Positions 40,065 through 49,561 are shown, counted from the stretch's first letter. The stretch is DNA of 63,159 nucleotides from Candidatus Methanoplasma sp. (GCA_031261625.1 JAISJG010000006.1:1-63159); one strand, 5' to 3'. Notes: generated by a model not told the origin, from the letters alone. Numbers and translations are program-made.

Positions 40065-41691
40065 TGCGGGCACCTCTGTTCATTACTATCCTTACTGCGA
40101 AAATAAGGATGAAACACACTGCGATCAGTATGATCGAGCACATTGCGGCTTCTGAATAACTTCCGGCCGTTATCAGGTCCATGATGTAAACCGGTACGGT
40201 CTTCACGGTATCGCTGATGGCAACGGTCGCTCCCGTCTCTCCGAGACTTCTGGTGAATGCAAGGATCGCTCCTGCGATGATCGATGTTTTGATAATGGGC
40301 ATCAGAACCTTTGAGAAAGCCTGGAACGGTTTTGCTCCCAGGGTCATCGCCACCTCTTCGTAAGATGCGTCGACCTCCTCCACCGCCCCCGTTATGTTCC
40401 TGACCACAAGCGGATAGGTGAAGGCTATGTGCCCCAGGATCACAAGGATCAGAGATAACGCATCTCCGGAATACAGACTTCCCCAGAACAACGCCAGTGA
40501 GAATCCCAACGCGGTCGTGGGTATTATCAGCGGTATGTTGACCGCTTCGTCGAGTATCTTCCCCAGGACGGTTTTTTTCTTTCTGGCTATGTACAGCGCC
40601 ATAGGTATTCCGAATATGATATCGAATGCCACGGCCGCGCCCGCGATAAGGAAAGACAGTCCTGTGGATTTGAAAAGCGTACCGAAATCTATCGCCGCGA
40701 TAGGCTGCGTCAGATAAGCGAAAATGTAGAAAGACGGAAGAAGTACGATGATCGCAAGGAAAGCGATCGAGAAGATGTCCTTGAACTTCGGGGCTTTCCC
40801 TCTGCTGAGCAGCCTTCCGAATTTCGGCCATACTTTCCTAATGGGGATCTTCAGCCTCATCATGAGGATCCTGGCCACCACGAGAAGCACAAGTGCCAGT
40901 ATGATCATGAGCACGCTTATGAGTATCATCGGACCCATTGCTCCGTCCGGACCGAAATTGTTCTTCGCTTCCGCGATGAACGTGGGCCCGGTGAAGAACG
41001 TGGTCTGAACATTCATCAGCTTCAGTGCTATGTACGTTCCTCCCGTTTCCGAAAGGGATCTTGCGAAACAAAGAATGAATCCCGTTACGAGCCCTGCTCT
41101 GAAAAGAGGCAGTGTTATCGTCCTTACTGCGGTGAATCTTGACGCAGAGAGGGTCATCGCCGCCGTTTCGTAGTTCGGTTCGATCTGTTCCAATATGGCG
41201 GAAAGGGATCTCACCATGTAAGGGTATGTGAAAATAATGTGGAGAAGGATCATCATCAGGTACGGGGAGACGATCAATCCCAATCCGGGAACGCTGATAC
41301 CGTCGGGTGCGCCCCAGAACATGACGACGGATATTCCCAGAACGGCCGTCGGGAAGGCCAGCGGCATATCCATCAGCGTATCGAGGTAGCGTTTACCTTT
41401 GAACTGTTTCCTGACGAATATCCAGGCCATCGGTATTCCGACCAGGATATCGATCACGGTGACGATCAGGGCGATGCTGAACGAATTGAACATCGCGGAA
41501 CTGATGGTACCCATCATATCGGGATCGCCGAGGACCCCGCTGACAAGATTCCATTCAGTGAATAATTTGAAAACCACGAAAATCGAGGGGACGATTATAA
41601 GGCACAGAAAGATAACACAGACGAAACCGAACCATGATTTACGGACTTTGCCGCTATCTGAGATATCGTTTATCTTTTTGAAGAGGGACAT
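40057..41691 (-). CDS. Double-domain ABC permease (two fused BPD_transp_1 units)
   Basis: 544-aa membrane protein from the ATG at 41691 (MSLFKKINDI). It contains two similar halves of about 270 residues with some six helices each. Each half has an EAA loop followed by a conserved turn: LFRAGLVTGFILCFARSLSE with TGGTYIAL, and MPIIKTSIIAGAILAFTRSL with GETGATVAI. This double layout is known for ThiP, AfuB and some oxyanion permeases. The RSLGETGAT turn recalls sulfate/molybdate and phosphate permeases. No binding protein is encoded next to it. Substrate unknown; an oxyanion is my preference because of the DUF47 gene. Confidence 0.88.
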   Translation of the reverse strand: MSLFKKINDISDSGKVRKSWFGFVCVIFLCLIIVPSIFVVFKLFTEWNLVSGVLGDPDMMGTISSAMFNSFSIALIVTVIDILVGIPMAWIFVRKQFKGKRYLDTLMDMPLAFPTAVLGISVVMFWGAPDGISVPGLGLIVSPYLMMILLHIIFTYPYMVRSLSAILEQIEPNYETAAMTLSASRFTAVRTITLPLFRAGLVTGFILCFARSLSETGGTYIALKLMNVQTTFFTGPTFIAEAKNNFGPDGAMGPMILISVLMIILALVLLVVARILMMRLKIPIRKVWPKFGRLLSRGKAPKFKDIFSIAFLAIIVLLPSFYIFAYLTQPIAAIDFGTLFKSTGLSFLIAGAAVAFDIIFGIPMALYIARKKKTVLGKILDEAVNIPLIIPTTALGFSLALFWGSLYSGDALSLILVILGHIAFTYPLVVRNITGAVEEVDASYEEVAMTLGAKPFQAFSKVLMPIIKTSIIAGAILAFTRSLGETGATVAISDTVKTVPVYIMDLITAGSYSEAAMCSIILIAVCFILIFAVRIVMNRGARNA

Positions 41692-41740
41692 CTGTGCCTT
41701 CCCGCGCTGTGCCTTTGGCACAGCGGCAACTTCTGTTATC

Positions 41741-41971
41741 TCAGAGGATTGAGATGCTTACTACGTTGTTTCCGCGGAGGACGACCGATCCGAGGCGTCT
41801 TTCCTCTGCGCCTGCCGCGTTGTTCTCAATCGTCTCTTCGAGCACCATGTTCATGTACTCATCGAACCCCGTGAGCTTACCTTCCAGTATCCTTCCGTCT
41901 TTCAGAAGGAGGGAGACACGCTTGTCAACAGACTTTTCCAGCAGGGCTTGCGGCATGACCATAATTATCAT
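41741..41971 (-). CDS. Sm-like (Lsm/SmAP) RNA-binding protein
   Basis: 76 aa (fewer if a start at 41962 or 41956 is used). Sm1 motif KRVSLLLKDGRILEGKLTGF-DEYMN and Sm2 motif GSVVLRGNNVVSI are canonical, so it should form a heptameric ring binding U-rich RNA. A TATA-like GATATTTAATC at 41991-42001 suggests a nearly leaderless transcript. It lies 50 nt upstream of the permease gene on the same strand but probably has its own transcript. Confidence 0.92.
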   Translation of the reverse strand: MIIMVMPQALLEKSVDKRVSLLLKDGRILEGKLTGFDEYMNMVLEETIENNAAGAEERRLGSVVLRGNNVVSISIL

Positions 41972-42114
41972 TCAACCCATAGGTTGATTCGATTAAATAT
42001 CTTTCCTTTATCTAGACCGTTATCGGCAGACTGGAACTTTTACGGACAGATATCCGATAACATTATCTCAGGTCTCTCGCGCACGGTCCTCAGTATTCCG
42101 CGGTACTGAAAAAT

Positions 42115-42621
42115 TCACTGTTCCGCATTCTTGGCCTGGTTCTCTATCCACTTCTTGATATCGGCGACCCTTGTGCTGCCGATCCCGAAATATTCCGAGA
42201 ATTTGTGCGTCGTCGTGAGTTCCAGCGTCTGTCCCGATTTCTTGCCGGCAATGAATCCCATCTCCACCAAAGCGTGAACATCGTCGTAGGTCCTCGGCCC
42301 GCGTGTTTTGAAAAGTTCCGACTGCAGAACCGGCTGATTATACGCGATCGTGCTGAGCGTGCGCATCATACCGCCGGACATCTCCGCTTTCCCGAATCTC
42401 CCTGTGAAATCCGTATACTCCGGTCTGAGCATCATCCTGTATTCGTTGCCGATCTTCGCAATCACGATGGGAGAATCCCTCTCCTCGTATTCCCGTCTGA
42501 GATCCTTCAACGCATAACGCACATCGGATTCCTCGATCCCCGTGCGTTCCACTATATCGGACACTTTGAGGTTGGTCGCACTGGAGAAGAGTGCGGCCTC
42601 GACCGCATTTTTCTCGTCCAT
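42115..42621 (-). CDS. scpB: Segregation and condensation protein B
   Basis: 168-aa winged-helix kleisin partner. Two WH domains are visible: residues ~1-75 (EAALFSSATNLKVSDIVERT; VRYALKDLRREYEERDSPIV) and ~85-160 (TLSTIAYNQPVLQSELFKTR; ALVEMGFIAGKKSGQTLELT; FSEYFGIGST). It binds ScpA and with it the SMC dimer for chromosome organisation. The ATG at 42621 overlaps or abuts the scpA stop (42623). Last gene of the smc-scpA-scpB operon. Confidence 0.92.
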   Translation of the reverse strand: MDEKNAVEAALFSSATNLKVSDIVERTGIEESDVRYALKDLRREYEERDSPIVIAKIGNEYRMMLRPEYTDFTGRFGKAEMSGGMMRTLSTIAYNQPVLQSELFKTRGPRTYDDVHALVEMGFIAGKKSGQTLELTTTHKFSEYFGIGSTRVADIKKWIENQAKNAEQ

Positions 42622-42622
42622 G

Positions 42623-43474
42623 TCAGTTCACCGCCTCTAATCTCTCTTCGTGGGTCTTCATCCCGGGTACGATCATCTCTATGTAGATGTCACCGTGCGG
42701 GAGGCTTTCCTGCCAGACATCCAGTCTTCCGTCCCTCACTAAGTGAAGAACAGAAACGAACGTCTTGAGATTCTCCATTATATCGTCGACGTAGAGTTCG
42801 TTGATAAGCAACGCGCCGGCACCGAATTTTATTACTCTGTCCCAGACCCTCTCAACATCGCGTTCATCGTCTTCCTCGTGCGCCTTGTTGTCGAAGGTCC
42901 TGGGCTCTTTCGCCCTCAGTTCGAGACGTACACGTTCCCTTTCCTGCTGTATCTCGATCTCCGTTCTGGCTTCCTCGAACGCATCTAGAAGCTCGTACAT
43001 CGTGACCGGGCGCATCTCCTCTCTCTGGAACGCCGCTCTGAACGAGACCTCGGGAACGAACATATGCTCGTCCTCGTCCTCGAAGCTGAAGTCGAAGTCG
43101 AAGAACTCCTCTTCCTCCGGCTGGTCCACTTTGGACCTCGTGGCCTCGGACTGAAGTCTGAGGATCTTCCACGCCATGAGCATCAGCTTTCCAGCTACGA
43201 TCATATCGAATGTATTATCATCGAGTTTGCGCGAGTACATCCTCACGAACTCCCTGAGGTCTATCTCCCAAGGGTCTATACCGTTCTCTAATACAAGACT
43301 GAAAACGGCCCTGATGGACTCGTCCACAGGATCATTCAACTTTTCCCCCGTTTCCGCCTTATCGAGGATATCCATGTATCCGTTTATCCTCACGAAGGCA
43401 TCCCTGTCCTCCGTCAAGGCTTTATGAAACAGCAGATGCTGCTCCATTTCGTCTCTCTTCACGTCCCCATCCAT
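42623..43474 (-). CDS. scpA: Segregation and condensation protein A (kleisin)
   Basis: 283-aa kleisin that bridges the SMC heads. The N-terminal part ENGIDPWEIDLREFVRMYSR is the conserved ScpA region contacting the SMC neck; AGKLMLMAWKILRLQSEA continues it. A long acidic linker (PEEEEFFDFDFSFEDEDEHM) follows. The C-terminal winged helix (DIMENLKTFVSVLHLVRDGR, VWQESLPHGDIYIEMI) binds the SMC cap. It is 21 nt downstream of smc and adjoins scpB. Confidence 0.92.
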   Translation of the reverse strand: MDGDVKRDEMEQHLLFHKALTEDRDAFVRINGYMDILDKAETGEKLNDPVDESIRAVFSLVLENGIDPWEIDLREFVRMYSRKLDDNTFDMIVAGKLMLMAWKILRLQSEATRSKVDQPEEEEFFDFDFSFEDEDEHMFVPEVSFRAAFQREEMRPVTMYELLDAFEEARTEIEIQQERERVRLELRAKEPRTFDNKAHEEDDERDVERVWDRVIKFGAGALLINELYVDDIMENLKTFVSVLHLVRDGRLDVWQESLPHGDIYIEMIVPGMKTHEERLEAVN

Positions 43475-43495
43475 CTACATCCCATCCTTTTAATC

Positions 43496-46400
43496 TTATG
43501 GAGGAGTCTCCGTCTCCTGCTTCTTCAAAGCCTCTTCTTCATACCGCGATACTTCTGCAAGATCGGGTTGGATTATCACCTTGCTTATTCCCGACGGGGG
43601 TCTCGTGACCCCTATCAGATGGTCCGCCATCGCCAGCGTGACCTTTCTTAACGAAACCTGAATGAATTGTGCCTTTGCAGAGCTTTCTTTGACCCTCTTG
43701 GCGACCATCTCCGCGTTCACCGAGTCTAAGAACATATCGACCTCGTCGAGAACGTAGAACGGTGACGGCTGATACTCCTGTATCGCGAAAATAAATGCCA
43801 ATGCCGTGAGGGACTTTTCTCCTCCGGAAAGGGCCTCCAGACGCAGAAGCTTACCGTTCTTCGGCTTGGCGTTTATCGTAAGGCCTCCGACGAACGGGTC
43901 TTCCTCGTCCTCCAATGCCATGAATGCCTCTCCTCCGCCTGATAATTGAGCATATATCGCTCTGAAATTGATATCCACCGCTTCATAGGACACCATGAAC
44001 AGTCCTTTCTTCTGGGCGTTCAGAGCAGCGGTGAGATCGTTGAGGTCCTTGATCTGACGGTTGAGATTACTTACGTCTTCTATCAGACCGTCGTGCCTCT
44101 TCTTCTTCTCATCGTAATCCTCAATTGCACGGAGATTGACCGTTCCGATCCTGGAGATCGTGCCTTCGAAGTTCCTTATCAGACGTTTCAGCTCTTCTTC
44201 GGAGGGTATCGGGGTTGGCACTTCCACGTTGAGCGCGGCGACCTCCGCCCTGAATTGGTCTATGTTGGCATTGACGATAAGGATCTGCGCTTCCTGCGTG
44301 GATCTGAATCCTGTCTTTTCCTCGATCTTACTCTGTGAAGTCTCTTTTTCCGATTCGAGTCTGTATTTTATCTCGGTGAGCGCATCCCTTTCCGTCGTGA
44401 GACCTTTCACGACCTCTTCCATCTCTCTCTCGATGCTCCTGTGGGCAGCGAGTTCGATATCGAGTTCGGAACGTGTCTTGGTGTGTTCCTCGATCGCGGC
44501 GTCATCGTCGGCGATTTTCTTCTCGGCGGATTTCTTCTGGTCCTCCATGGACTTCCTCTGCTGGTCTATTCCGGAAAGTTCGGTCTCCAAAGTCGTCTTC
44601 TGGGTCTTGAGATCCGACACCTCGTCGTTAAGTCTGTAGATGCCGTCCCTGATGCTCTGCAGTCTCTCCTGCACATCGGCCGGAGCTATCTGAGTGATAC
44701 GTTCCCTAACGTCCGTCCTCTCGTTACGGAGATTCTCTACGGATTCGGAAAGCACGGCGAGATCGTCCCTTGCGGATGCCAGTTCCCTCTCTGCTGCGGA
44801 GACCTCTTTGACCTTCTCATCGAGTTCCGTCGCCAGGGCCTGTTTGGCTTTCTTCAGTTCCGATATCTTCGCGTTGTGCTGCGCCATCTCCGTCTGAATG
44901 CCGATTCCGGCACTGGAGACCTTCCTCATGTCATCGTCGAGCGCACGTATGTTGTCCCTTAGCTGTCTTAATTGTACACGTAGAAGATCCAGCGACGTAT
45001 TGGCCGCCCTTAATTTGGATCCCACTTCATCAAGTTTCGATTCTGAATCGGCACCGAACTTCATGATGCTCTGGGGACTGATCGTACCTCCGACCATGGC
45101 TCCGGACGCTTCTATGAGTTCTCCGTTCTTCGTAACGAGACGGATACCGCCCATAAGCGCCCTTGCCTCTGCAAGTGTTGCAACGACCAGGGTATCCTGA
45201 AGAACATACCAGAAAGCGTTCGCATAGATCGGATCGTATTTGATCAGGTCCGTAGCGTATCCTTCCGTCTGTTTCTCTGTCATTATAGCTTTGGCCCTGG
45301 GCTTTCCGCCGACCATCTTGTTCAGCGGAAGGAATGTCACCCTTCCCAGCCTCTCTTTCTTGAGATATGAAATGCAATCCGATGCTGTCTGATCGTCGTT
45401 GACGACTATCGCCTGCATCTTTCCGCCCGCTGCGACCGCCAATGCGGTCTCGTATCCCGGAGAAACCGTAGCCAATTCCTGTATGGTCCCCCTGATGCCG
45501 CTGGCCTGTCCTCTGTCCCTCAGTGCTAGTATCGCGTCCACCGCGGCGCTTCCGCGGTTGGCCCTCTCGGTGACCTTCTTCTCGGCAGCAAGTTCCGTAT
45601 ACTGGGTCTCCAGTCTTCTGATGGCGTCTTTGAGCTCGTTCTCCTGTCTTTCGTACTCCGCCTCTTTCCTCTTGGAGTCTATGATCTGTTTGGAAATCGC
45701 TTCGGTGTTGCCGGCAGGACCCGCCTGCTGTTTCACCTGCTGAAGGTTCCACTCCGAATCCTTTATCTCGAAATCCGCCGACTGCAGTCTTTCCTCGATG
45801 GATGCTTTTGCTTTACGCAGTTCTTCCGAGACCGTTCCGGCCTTTGCGAATCTTACTTCGGCATCGTGCTCTTCCTTCTCTTTCGCATCGATGTCCGCTT
45901 CCAAAGTGGTGAGACGTGTCTGAAGCACCGTGTGTTCTCCGCCCTGTTTGGATATCTCGGAGTTGAGCTTCATATTCTCGTCTTTGGCTTCGTTCAGCTG
46001 TTTTTCGGTGGATTCGAGTTTCACGACGACACCGGAAAGTTCTTCCGAAACGACCTCGCGCTCGACGAGATTCTCGCTGATGCTCTCCTCGATGTTGGTC
46101 TTGTACTCTTCCTGTTCGGTCTTGTCGTCCTCGGCGCGCTCGATGCGGTCCTTCTCTGTAGCAATCGCAACCCTGGCGTTCTCGATCTTATCCTTGATCT
46201 CCTTGTATTCGGGACCGAGTTTCGCGTCTATCTCCACCTGCTTGGCATTAATGGCCGATTCGTTGTCGGCGTGCTCCTGTTTGAGCTCTTCCTTGCGTGC
46301 GGTGAGTGTTTCTATCTCCTTCGTGAGATTGGCTATCTGATTCCCGAGACCTTCGAGTTTGGACTCTTCTATCTGCAACTGTCTGTGCGTGAGTTGGGCT

Positions 46401-47092
46401 TTGGCCACATCGAGATTGTTCTTGGCTTCGATGTATTTCCTTGCATCCTCGCGATCTTTCTCCAACCTCTCTATCTGGGTGACGAGTTCCTCGACGACGA
46501 TGTTTATCCTATCGAGATTCGTTTCGGCCTCGAGCCTCTCCCCTCTCGCTTTATCGATGTCGGCATCGTAGCTTGCGATACCGGATATCCCGTCCAGAAC
46601 ACGGCGTCTTTCCAGATTACCCATCTGGACGATGCGGGTGACATCACCCTGCTGCACCATATTGTAGCCGTCCGCACTGATCCTTGCTTTGGTGAGGAGG
46701 CTGTCGAATTCCGTCAGCGACGATTTGCGGTCGTTGACGTAGAAATATGAGCTGTAATCCGTTCCGTTGTCGGATATTTTTACAAACCTCGTCAAACGGA
46801 CGATGTCCTCATCCCACGGCATTAAACGGTCGGTGTTGTCGAAAACAAGAGAAACTTTAGTGAATCCTGCCTTTCCTTTCCCCTTTCCGCCGTCGAAAAT
46901 AAGATCTGTGAGCTTGCCGGCCCTGACGGCTTTCGAGCTTTTCGGCCCGAGTACGAAGAGTATTGCATCTGTTATGTTCGATTTCCCGGAACCGTTCGGT
47001 CCCGTGACTGCCAAATACCCTTCCATTAGCGGTATAGTGAGTTTACCGCCGAACGATTTGAAGTTCTCTAACTCTATCTGTTTCAAGTACAC
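43496..47092 (-). CDS. smc: Chromosome segregation ATPase SMC
   Basis: 1198-aa SMC protein that forms the condensin-like ring with ScpA and ScpB. Layout: N-terminal ATP head with Walker A VTGPNGSGKSNI at ~residues 29-40, a coiled coil of ~330 residues, a hinge around 500-680 (SGIRGTIQELATVSPGYETA, GRVTFLPLNKM, GGIRLVTKNGELIEASGAMV), a second coil, and the C-terminal head with signature LSGGEKSLTALAF and Walker B FYVLDEVDMFLD. The start is GTG 47092 (YLKQIELENFKSFG), preceded by AGAGGTCGG; a longer open frame upstream lacks family similarity. No disruption seen. Confidence 0.96.
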   Translation of the reverse strand: MYLKQIELENFKSFGGKLTIPLMEGYLAVTGPNGSGKSNITDAILFVLGPKSSKAVRAGKLTDLIFDGGKGKGKAGFTKVSLVFDNTDRLMPWDEDIVRLTRFVKISDNGTDYSSYFYVNDRKSSLTEFDSLLTKARISADGYNMVQQGDVTRIVQMGNLERRRVLDGISGIASYDADIDKARGERLEAETNLDRINIVVEELVTQIERLEKDREDARKYIEAKNNLDVAKAQLTHRQLQIEESKLEGLGNQIANLTKEIETLTARKEELKQEHADNESAINAKQVEIDAKLGPEYKEIKDKIENARVAIATEKDRIERAEDDKTEQEEYKTNIEESISENLVEREVVSEELSGVVVKLESTEKQLNEAKDENMKLNSEISKQGGEHTVLQTRLTTLEADIDAKEKEEHDAEVRFAKAGTVSEELRKAKASIEERLQSADFEIKDSEWNLQQVKQQAGPAGNTEAISKQIIDSKRKEAEYERQENELKDAIRRLETQYTELAAEKKVTERANRGSAAVDAILALRDRGQASGIRGTIQELATVSPGYETALAVAAGGKMQAIVVNDDQTASDCISYLKKERLGRVTFLPLNKMVGGKPRAKAIMTEKQTEGYATDLIKYDPIYANAFWYVLQDTLVVATLAEARALMGGIRLVTKNGELIEASGAMVGGTISPQSIMKFGADSESKLDEVGSKLRAANTSLDLLRVQLRQLRDNIRALDDDMRKVSSAGIGIQTEMAQHNAKISELKKAKQALATELDEKVKEVSAAERELASARDDLAVLSESVENLRNERTDVRERITQIAPADVQERLQSIRDGIYRLNDEVSDLKTQKTTLETELSGIDQQRKSMEDQKKSAEKKIADDDAAIEEHTKTRSELDIELAAHRSIEREMEEVVKGLTTERDALTEIKYRLESEKETSQSKIEEKTGFRSTQEAQILIVNANIDQFRAEVAALNVEVPTPIPSEEELKRLIRNFEGTISRIGTVNLRAIEDYDEKKKRHDGLIEDVSNLNRQIKDLNDLTAALNAQKKGLFMVSYEAVDINFRAIYAQLSGGGEAFMALEDEEDPFVGGLTINAKPKNGKLLRLEALSGGEKSLTALAFIFAIQEYQPSPFYVLDEVDMFLDSVNAEMVAKRVKESSAKAQFIQVSLRKVTLAMADHLIGVTRPPSGISKVIIQPDLAEVSRYEEEALKKQETETPP

Positions 47093-47660
47093 GTTCCGAC
47101 CTCTTTGGAGGGAAACGCGAGCTCTGCTCCCGTTATGCATCCCATTGCCCGTGTGCGAGCAAATCAGTATCTCATGCAGTATATTTAAATTAACACTCAA
47201 AATTCTGCTTAAACGGCATATTTTGTTTCATTTTGGCCTATATTGTTGACAATGATCGATCGATAAAATTTTGGGAATTTATCGGATGGTTGAAGAAAAA
47301 TACTTCTTTGGATCTCTTCTGAAAACCATAAAAAAATCATGTTCTATCCGTTTTGATAATTACACTAATTACAATATTTGTTATTATATTCCGATACGTT
47401 GGTGTGTGTAATCGAATAGGTGTGAAGAATATATCGGACATGGATCGAATCGCAAAAATTGTACAGTATCTTCATGGGTTGTCGAGAGGTCGCCGAACAC
47501 CAGTCATATGAGGCGGCAAAGCGGGACCTACCACAAAATATAGAATCGCGCCCACAAATTGCACGAATACGGTGAACAATTACGCTCTTGTAACGATCCA
47601 TTGCATTTCCGATCTATAACGGAGAGAATCCAAAAGAGATGGACTTCACGACCGATGGTT
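47093..47660. other. Gene-free AT-rich interval upstream of smc
   Basis: About 570 bp between smc and the HAD phosphatase. It holds the smc promoter (AT-rich around 47180-47230) and scattered poly-A/T tracts. A 78-codon minus-strand opening at 47365-47601 has no ribosome site, no recognisable protein and atypical composition, so I do not call it. No RNA gene or repeat is evident. Confidence 0.5.
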
Positions 47661-48440
47661 TCAATCCAACTTCGACGGAATATCCGCTACCGAGTCCAAA
47701 ACGAATGTCGGTTTAACCTCTGATGTTTTCAGATCCCCACGTGTCGTCTCTCCGCTCAGTACCAGTATCGATGTGGTTCCGGCATCATATGCCATCCTGA
47801 TATCCGTGTACAGCCGGTCCCCGACCATAATCGTCCTTTCCGGCGGAACGCCCATCTCGTCCGCGGCCATCTCCAGCATCAGACGGTTCGGTTTTCCGAT
47901 GATGTTCGCTTTACAACCGGACAGGGATTCGAACAGCCTTATGAACGGTCCGATGTCGACATCGTACGAATCCTCCGTGGGACAGAGATCGTCCGGATGC
48001 GTCGCTATAAGTTCCGCACCGCCCAGGATGAAGTGGAATGCCCTGTTCAGTTTGTCGAAGGTTATCGTACGGTCGAACGTCAGCAGAACTATGTCCGGAT
48101 CCGTATCCGATATGGGAATCCCCGATTCTCTGATCTCGGCTTCGACACCGGGTGTGGCGATGGGGAATACTTTCTTCCCATCCCTGTTCTTTTTGATGTA
48201 ACGTATCGTAGCAATAGTTGACGTCAAGATGTTTTTCAGTTCGACCTCGAACCCCATCTTCTTGACCTTCTCATAATAATACGAACGTACGTTGGACGAA
48301 TTGTTGGTAAGAAAAACAAACGGAATGTTCTTCTCTTTCAGAGCATGGATGAATTCAACGGCTCCCGGGATCAGATTGCCGCCTTTGTAGACTGTCCCGT
48401 CCATGTCTATCATGAATCCCGCTGCTTCAGAGATGTTCAT
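47661..48440 (-). CDS. HAD-superfamily sugar phosphatase (NagD/AraL-like, class IIA)
   Basis: 259-aa HAD hydrolase. Motif I FMIDMDGTVYKGG, motif II FLTNNSSNVRSYY, motif III Lys in IIGKPNRLMLEMA and motif IV MVGDRLYTDIRMAYDAG are all there, with the class IIA cap between II and III. Such enzymes dephosphorylate small sugar phosphates, p-nitrophenyl phosphate or glycerol phosphates; the exact substrate is open. Its ATG (48438-48440) overlaps the stop of a truncated HepT-like frame, so it now lies at the end of a nucleotidyltransferase gene pair. Confidence 0.9.
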   Translation of the reverse strand: MNISEAAGFMIDMDGTVYKGGNLIPGAVEFIHALKEKNIPFVFLTNNSSNVRSYYYEKVKKMGFEVELKNILTSTIATIRYIKKNRDGKKVFPIATPGVEAEIRESGIPISDTDPDIVLLTFDRTITFDKLNRAFHFILGGAELIATHPDDLCPTEDSYDVDIGPFIRLFESLSGCKANIIGKPNRLMLEMAADEMGVPPERTIMVGDRLYTDIRMAYDAGTTSILVLSGETTRGDLKTSEVKPTFVLDSVADIPSKLD

Positions 48441-48547
48441 TCTTCATCCGATCCATATAATTGAATGAAGTATTCTATTTCATCACAGTACTTGAGAATA
48501 TTCTTCAAAAGCTGAATATCACGCTTCGAATACGAGTCTTCTGTCAC
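48437..48547 (-). pseudogene. Truncated HepT/HEPN-like remnant
   Basis: A 36-codon frame from GTG 48547 reads with KRDIQLLKNILKYCDEIEYF in the middle, closely like the first helix of HepT (HEPN) proteins that partner MNT nucleotidyltransferases, and then stops at GSDEE. A full HepT has ~110-140 aa with an R-x4-6-H-x-Y motif, which is missing. It overlaps the 3' end of the MNT gene by 29 nt, the normal HepT position, and its stop overlaps the HAD start. The pair has thus lost most of its HEPN partner. Confidence 0.7.
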
Positions 48548-48833
48548 GTAATACCACCTCGGCAAGGTCCGTGTTCATAGCTTCCTCACAAAGAATATCT
48601 ACCTTATTGCCGAGTGCATCTTCTAAATCGTACAAAAAGGCGCCCAACCTCATAAGGCCGCAATCTTCAGAGGTTACCACACAGAAATCGAAATCACTAT
48701 TTTCGTTGTTATCTCCACGTGCTCTTGAACCGAAAAGGTAAACACGACATATACCGTGTTTAGACGCGATAGGTGCAACTATGTCACACAACTCATCGAA
48801 CATTATTTCGCGTCTAATATCTGTCACACTCAT
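48519..48833 (-). CDS. MNT-type nucleotidyltransferase (MntA-like antitoxin)
   Basis: 104-aa minimal nucleotidyltransferase. The polymerase-beta-type motif GSRARGDNNENSDFDFCVV gives GS-x10-DxD, and VDILCEEAM supplies the third carboxylate. MntA proteins AMPylate the HEPN partner HepT and act as antitoxin. Here HepT is truncated just downstream (48437-48547), so the enzyme is an orphan. It lies downstream of the uracil-DNA glycosylase gene on the same strand, separated by 134 bp that contains a perfect 16-bp palindrome. Confidence 0.88.
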   Translation of the reverse strand: MSVTDIRREIMFDELCDIVAPIASKHGICRVYLFGSRARGDNNENSDFDFCVVTSEDCGLMRLGAFLYDLEDALGNKVDILCEEAMNTDLAEVVLRDRRLVFEA

Positions 48834-48915
48834 TACAACAGTATCGATGGGCAGACCTATAAGGATTGCGCAATAAATTGTATAAAACTGTCATTCCGAT
48901 CCAATATGTCAGAAT

Positions 48916-48931
48916 TTCCGACATGTCGGAA
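48916..48931. promoter_or_regulatory. 16-bp perfect palindrome upstream of the MNT gene
   Basis: TTCCGACATGTCGGAA is a perfect palindrome 83 bp before the MNT start codon and 37 bp after the UDG stop. A further TTCCGACAT half lies at about 48960. It could be an operator for the nucleotidyltransferase gene or part of a terminator for the glycosylase gene, though no T-run follows. Confidence 0.45.
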
Positions 48932-48967
48932 TTCAGATGCTGGGTCATTACCCCGATACTTCCGACA

Positions 48968-49561
48968 TCAAAGATATTCTTCTTTTATCCTCTTGAGAGT
49001 TTCCTTCAGGGCCGCCTTGGACTCACGACTGTATATGCATGCCATAGGGTGATATGTGGGAATGAACAGTATCTCGCGGTCACCTATGGTTATGCTCGTA
49101 TTCCTGTTCACTATATCTCCCATCTTCCCTTCGTATTTCAGAAGGTCCTTGCATGCGGAACTTCCCAGGCCGATGATCACTCTCTTATCGTATAGTTCGG
49201 AATCGAGATACTGACGGCAGGCGGCCATCTCTTCTTCCGTAGGCTTCCGGTTATCGGGAGGGCGGCATTTCACTGTGTTCGTTATCATCACTTTGGAACG
49301 GTCCAATCCCACTTCCTGCATGAGTTTATCGAGCATTTTTCCCGCTCTGCCTATGAACGGTCTTCCCTGGAGGTCCTCGTTCTCTCCCGGTGCCTCGCCC
49401 ACGAATGCAACGTAAGACTTCAGATCGCCGCTCGGAAGTACCAGATTCGTACGCCCTTTACATAATCCGCACAAAGCGCAGTCCTCGTCGGGCCTCATTA
49501 TCCCTGAATCATCGGGAATATCGTCGCGTCCCTGGTACTTTACGAGACTGGACTGTCTCAT
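48968..49561 (-). CDS. Uracil-DNA glycosylase, type 4 (4Fe-4S)
   Basis: 197-aa family 4 UDG that removes uracil from DNA. The iron-sulfur cysteines are in CALCGLCKGRTN at the N-terminus and in VKCRPPDNRKPTEEEMAACR. The catalytic motif GEAPGENEDLQGRPFIGRAG and the C-terminal HPMACIYS motif are typical. Its ATG overlaps the pyrE stop (49558-49561), so the two are co-translated. The transcript also includes carS upstream. Confidence 0.93.
   Translation of the reverse strand: MRQSSLVKYQGRDDIPDDSGIMRPDEDCALCGLCKGRTNLVLPSGDLKSYVAFVGEAPGENEDLQGRPFIGRAGKMLDKLMQEVGLDRSKVMITNTVKCRPPDNRKPTEEEMAACRQYLDSELYDKRVIIGLGSSACKDLLKYEGKMGDIVNRNTSITIGDREILFIPTYHPMACIYSRESKAALKETLKRIKEEYL

Noticed and set aside
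45866..46750. Plus-strand open frame of about 290 codons inside smc
   Set aside because: Leucine/phenylalanine-rich antisense of the SMC coiled coil; no start signals and no recognisable protein.
47365..47601. 78-codon minus-strand frame upstream of smc
   Set aside because: No ribosome site, unusual Cys/Arg/Tyr-rich composition and no family; treated as intergenic.
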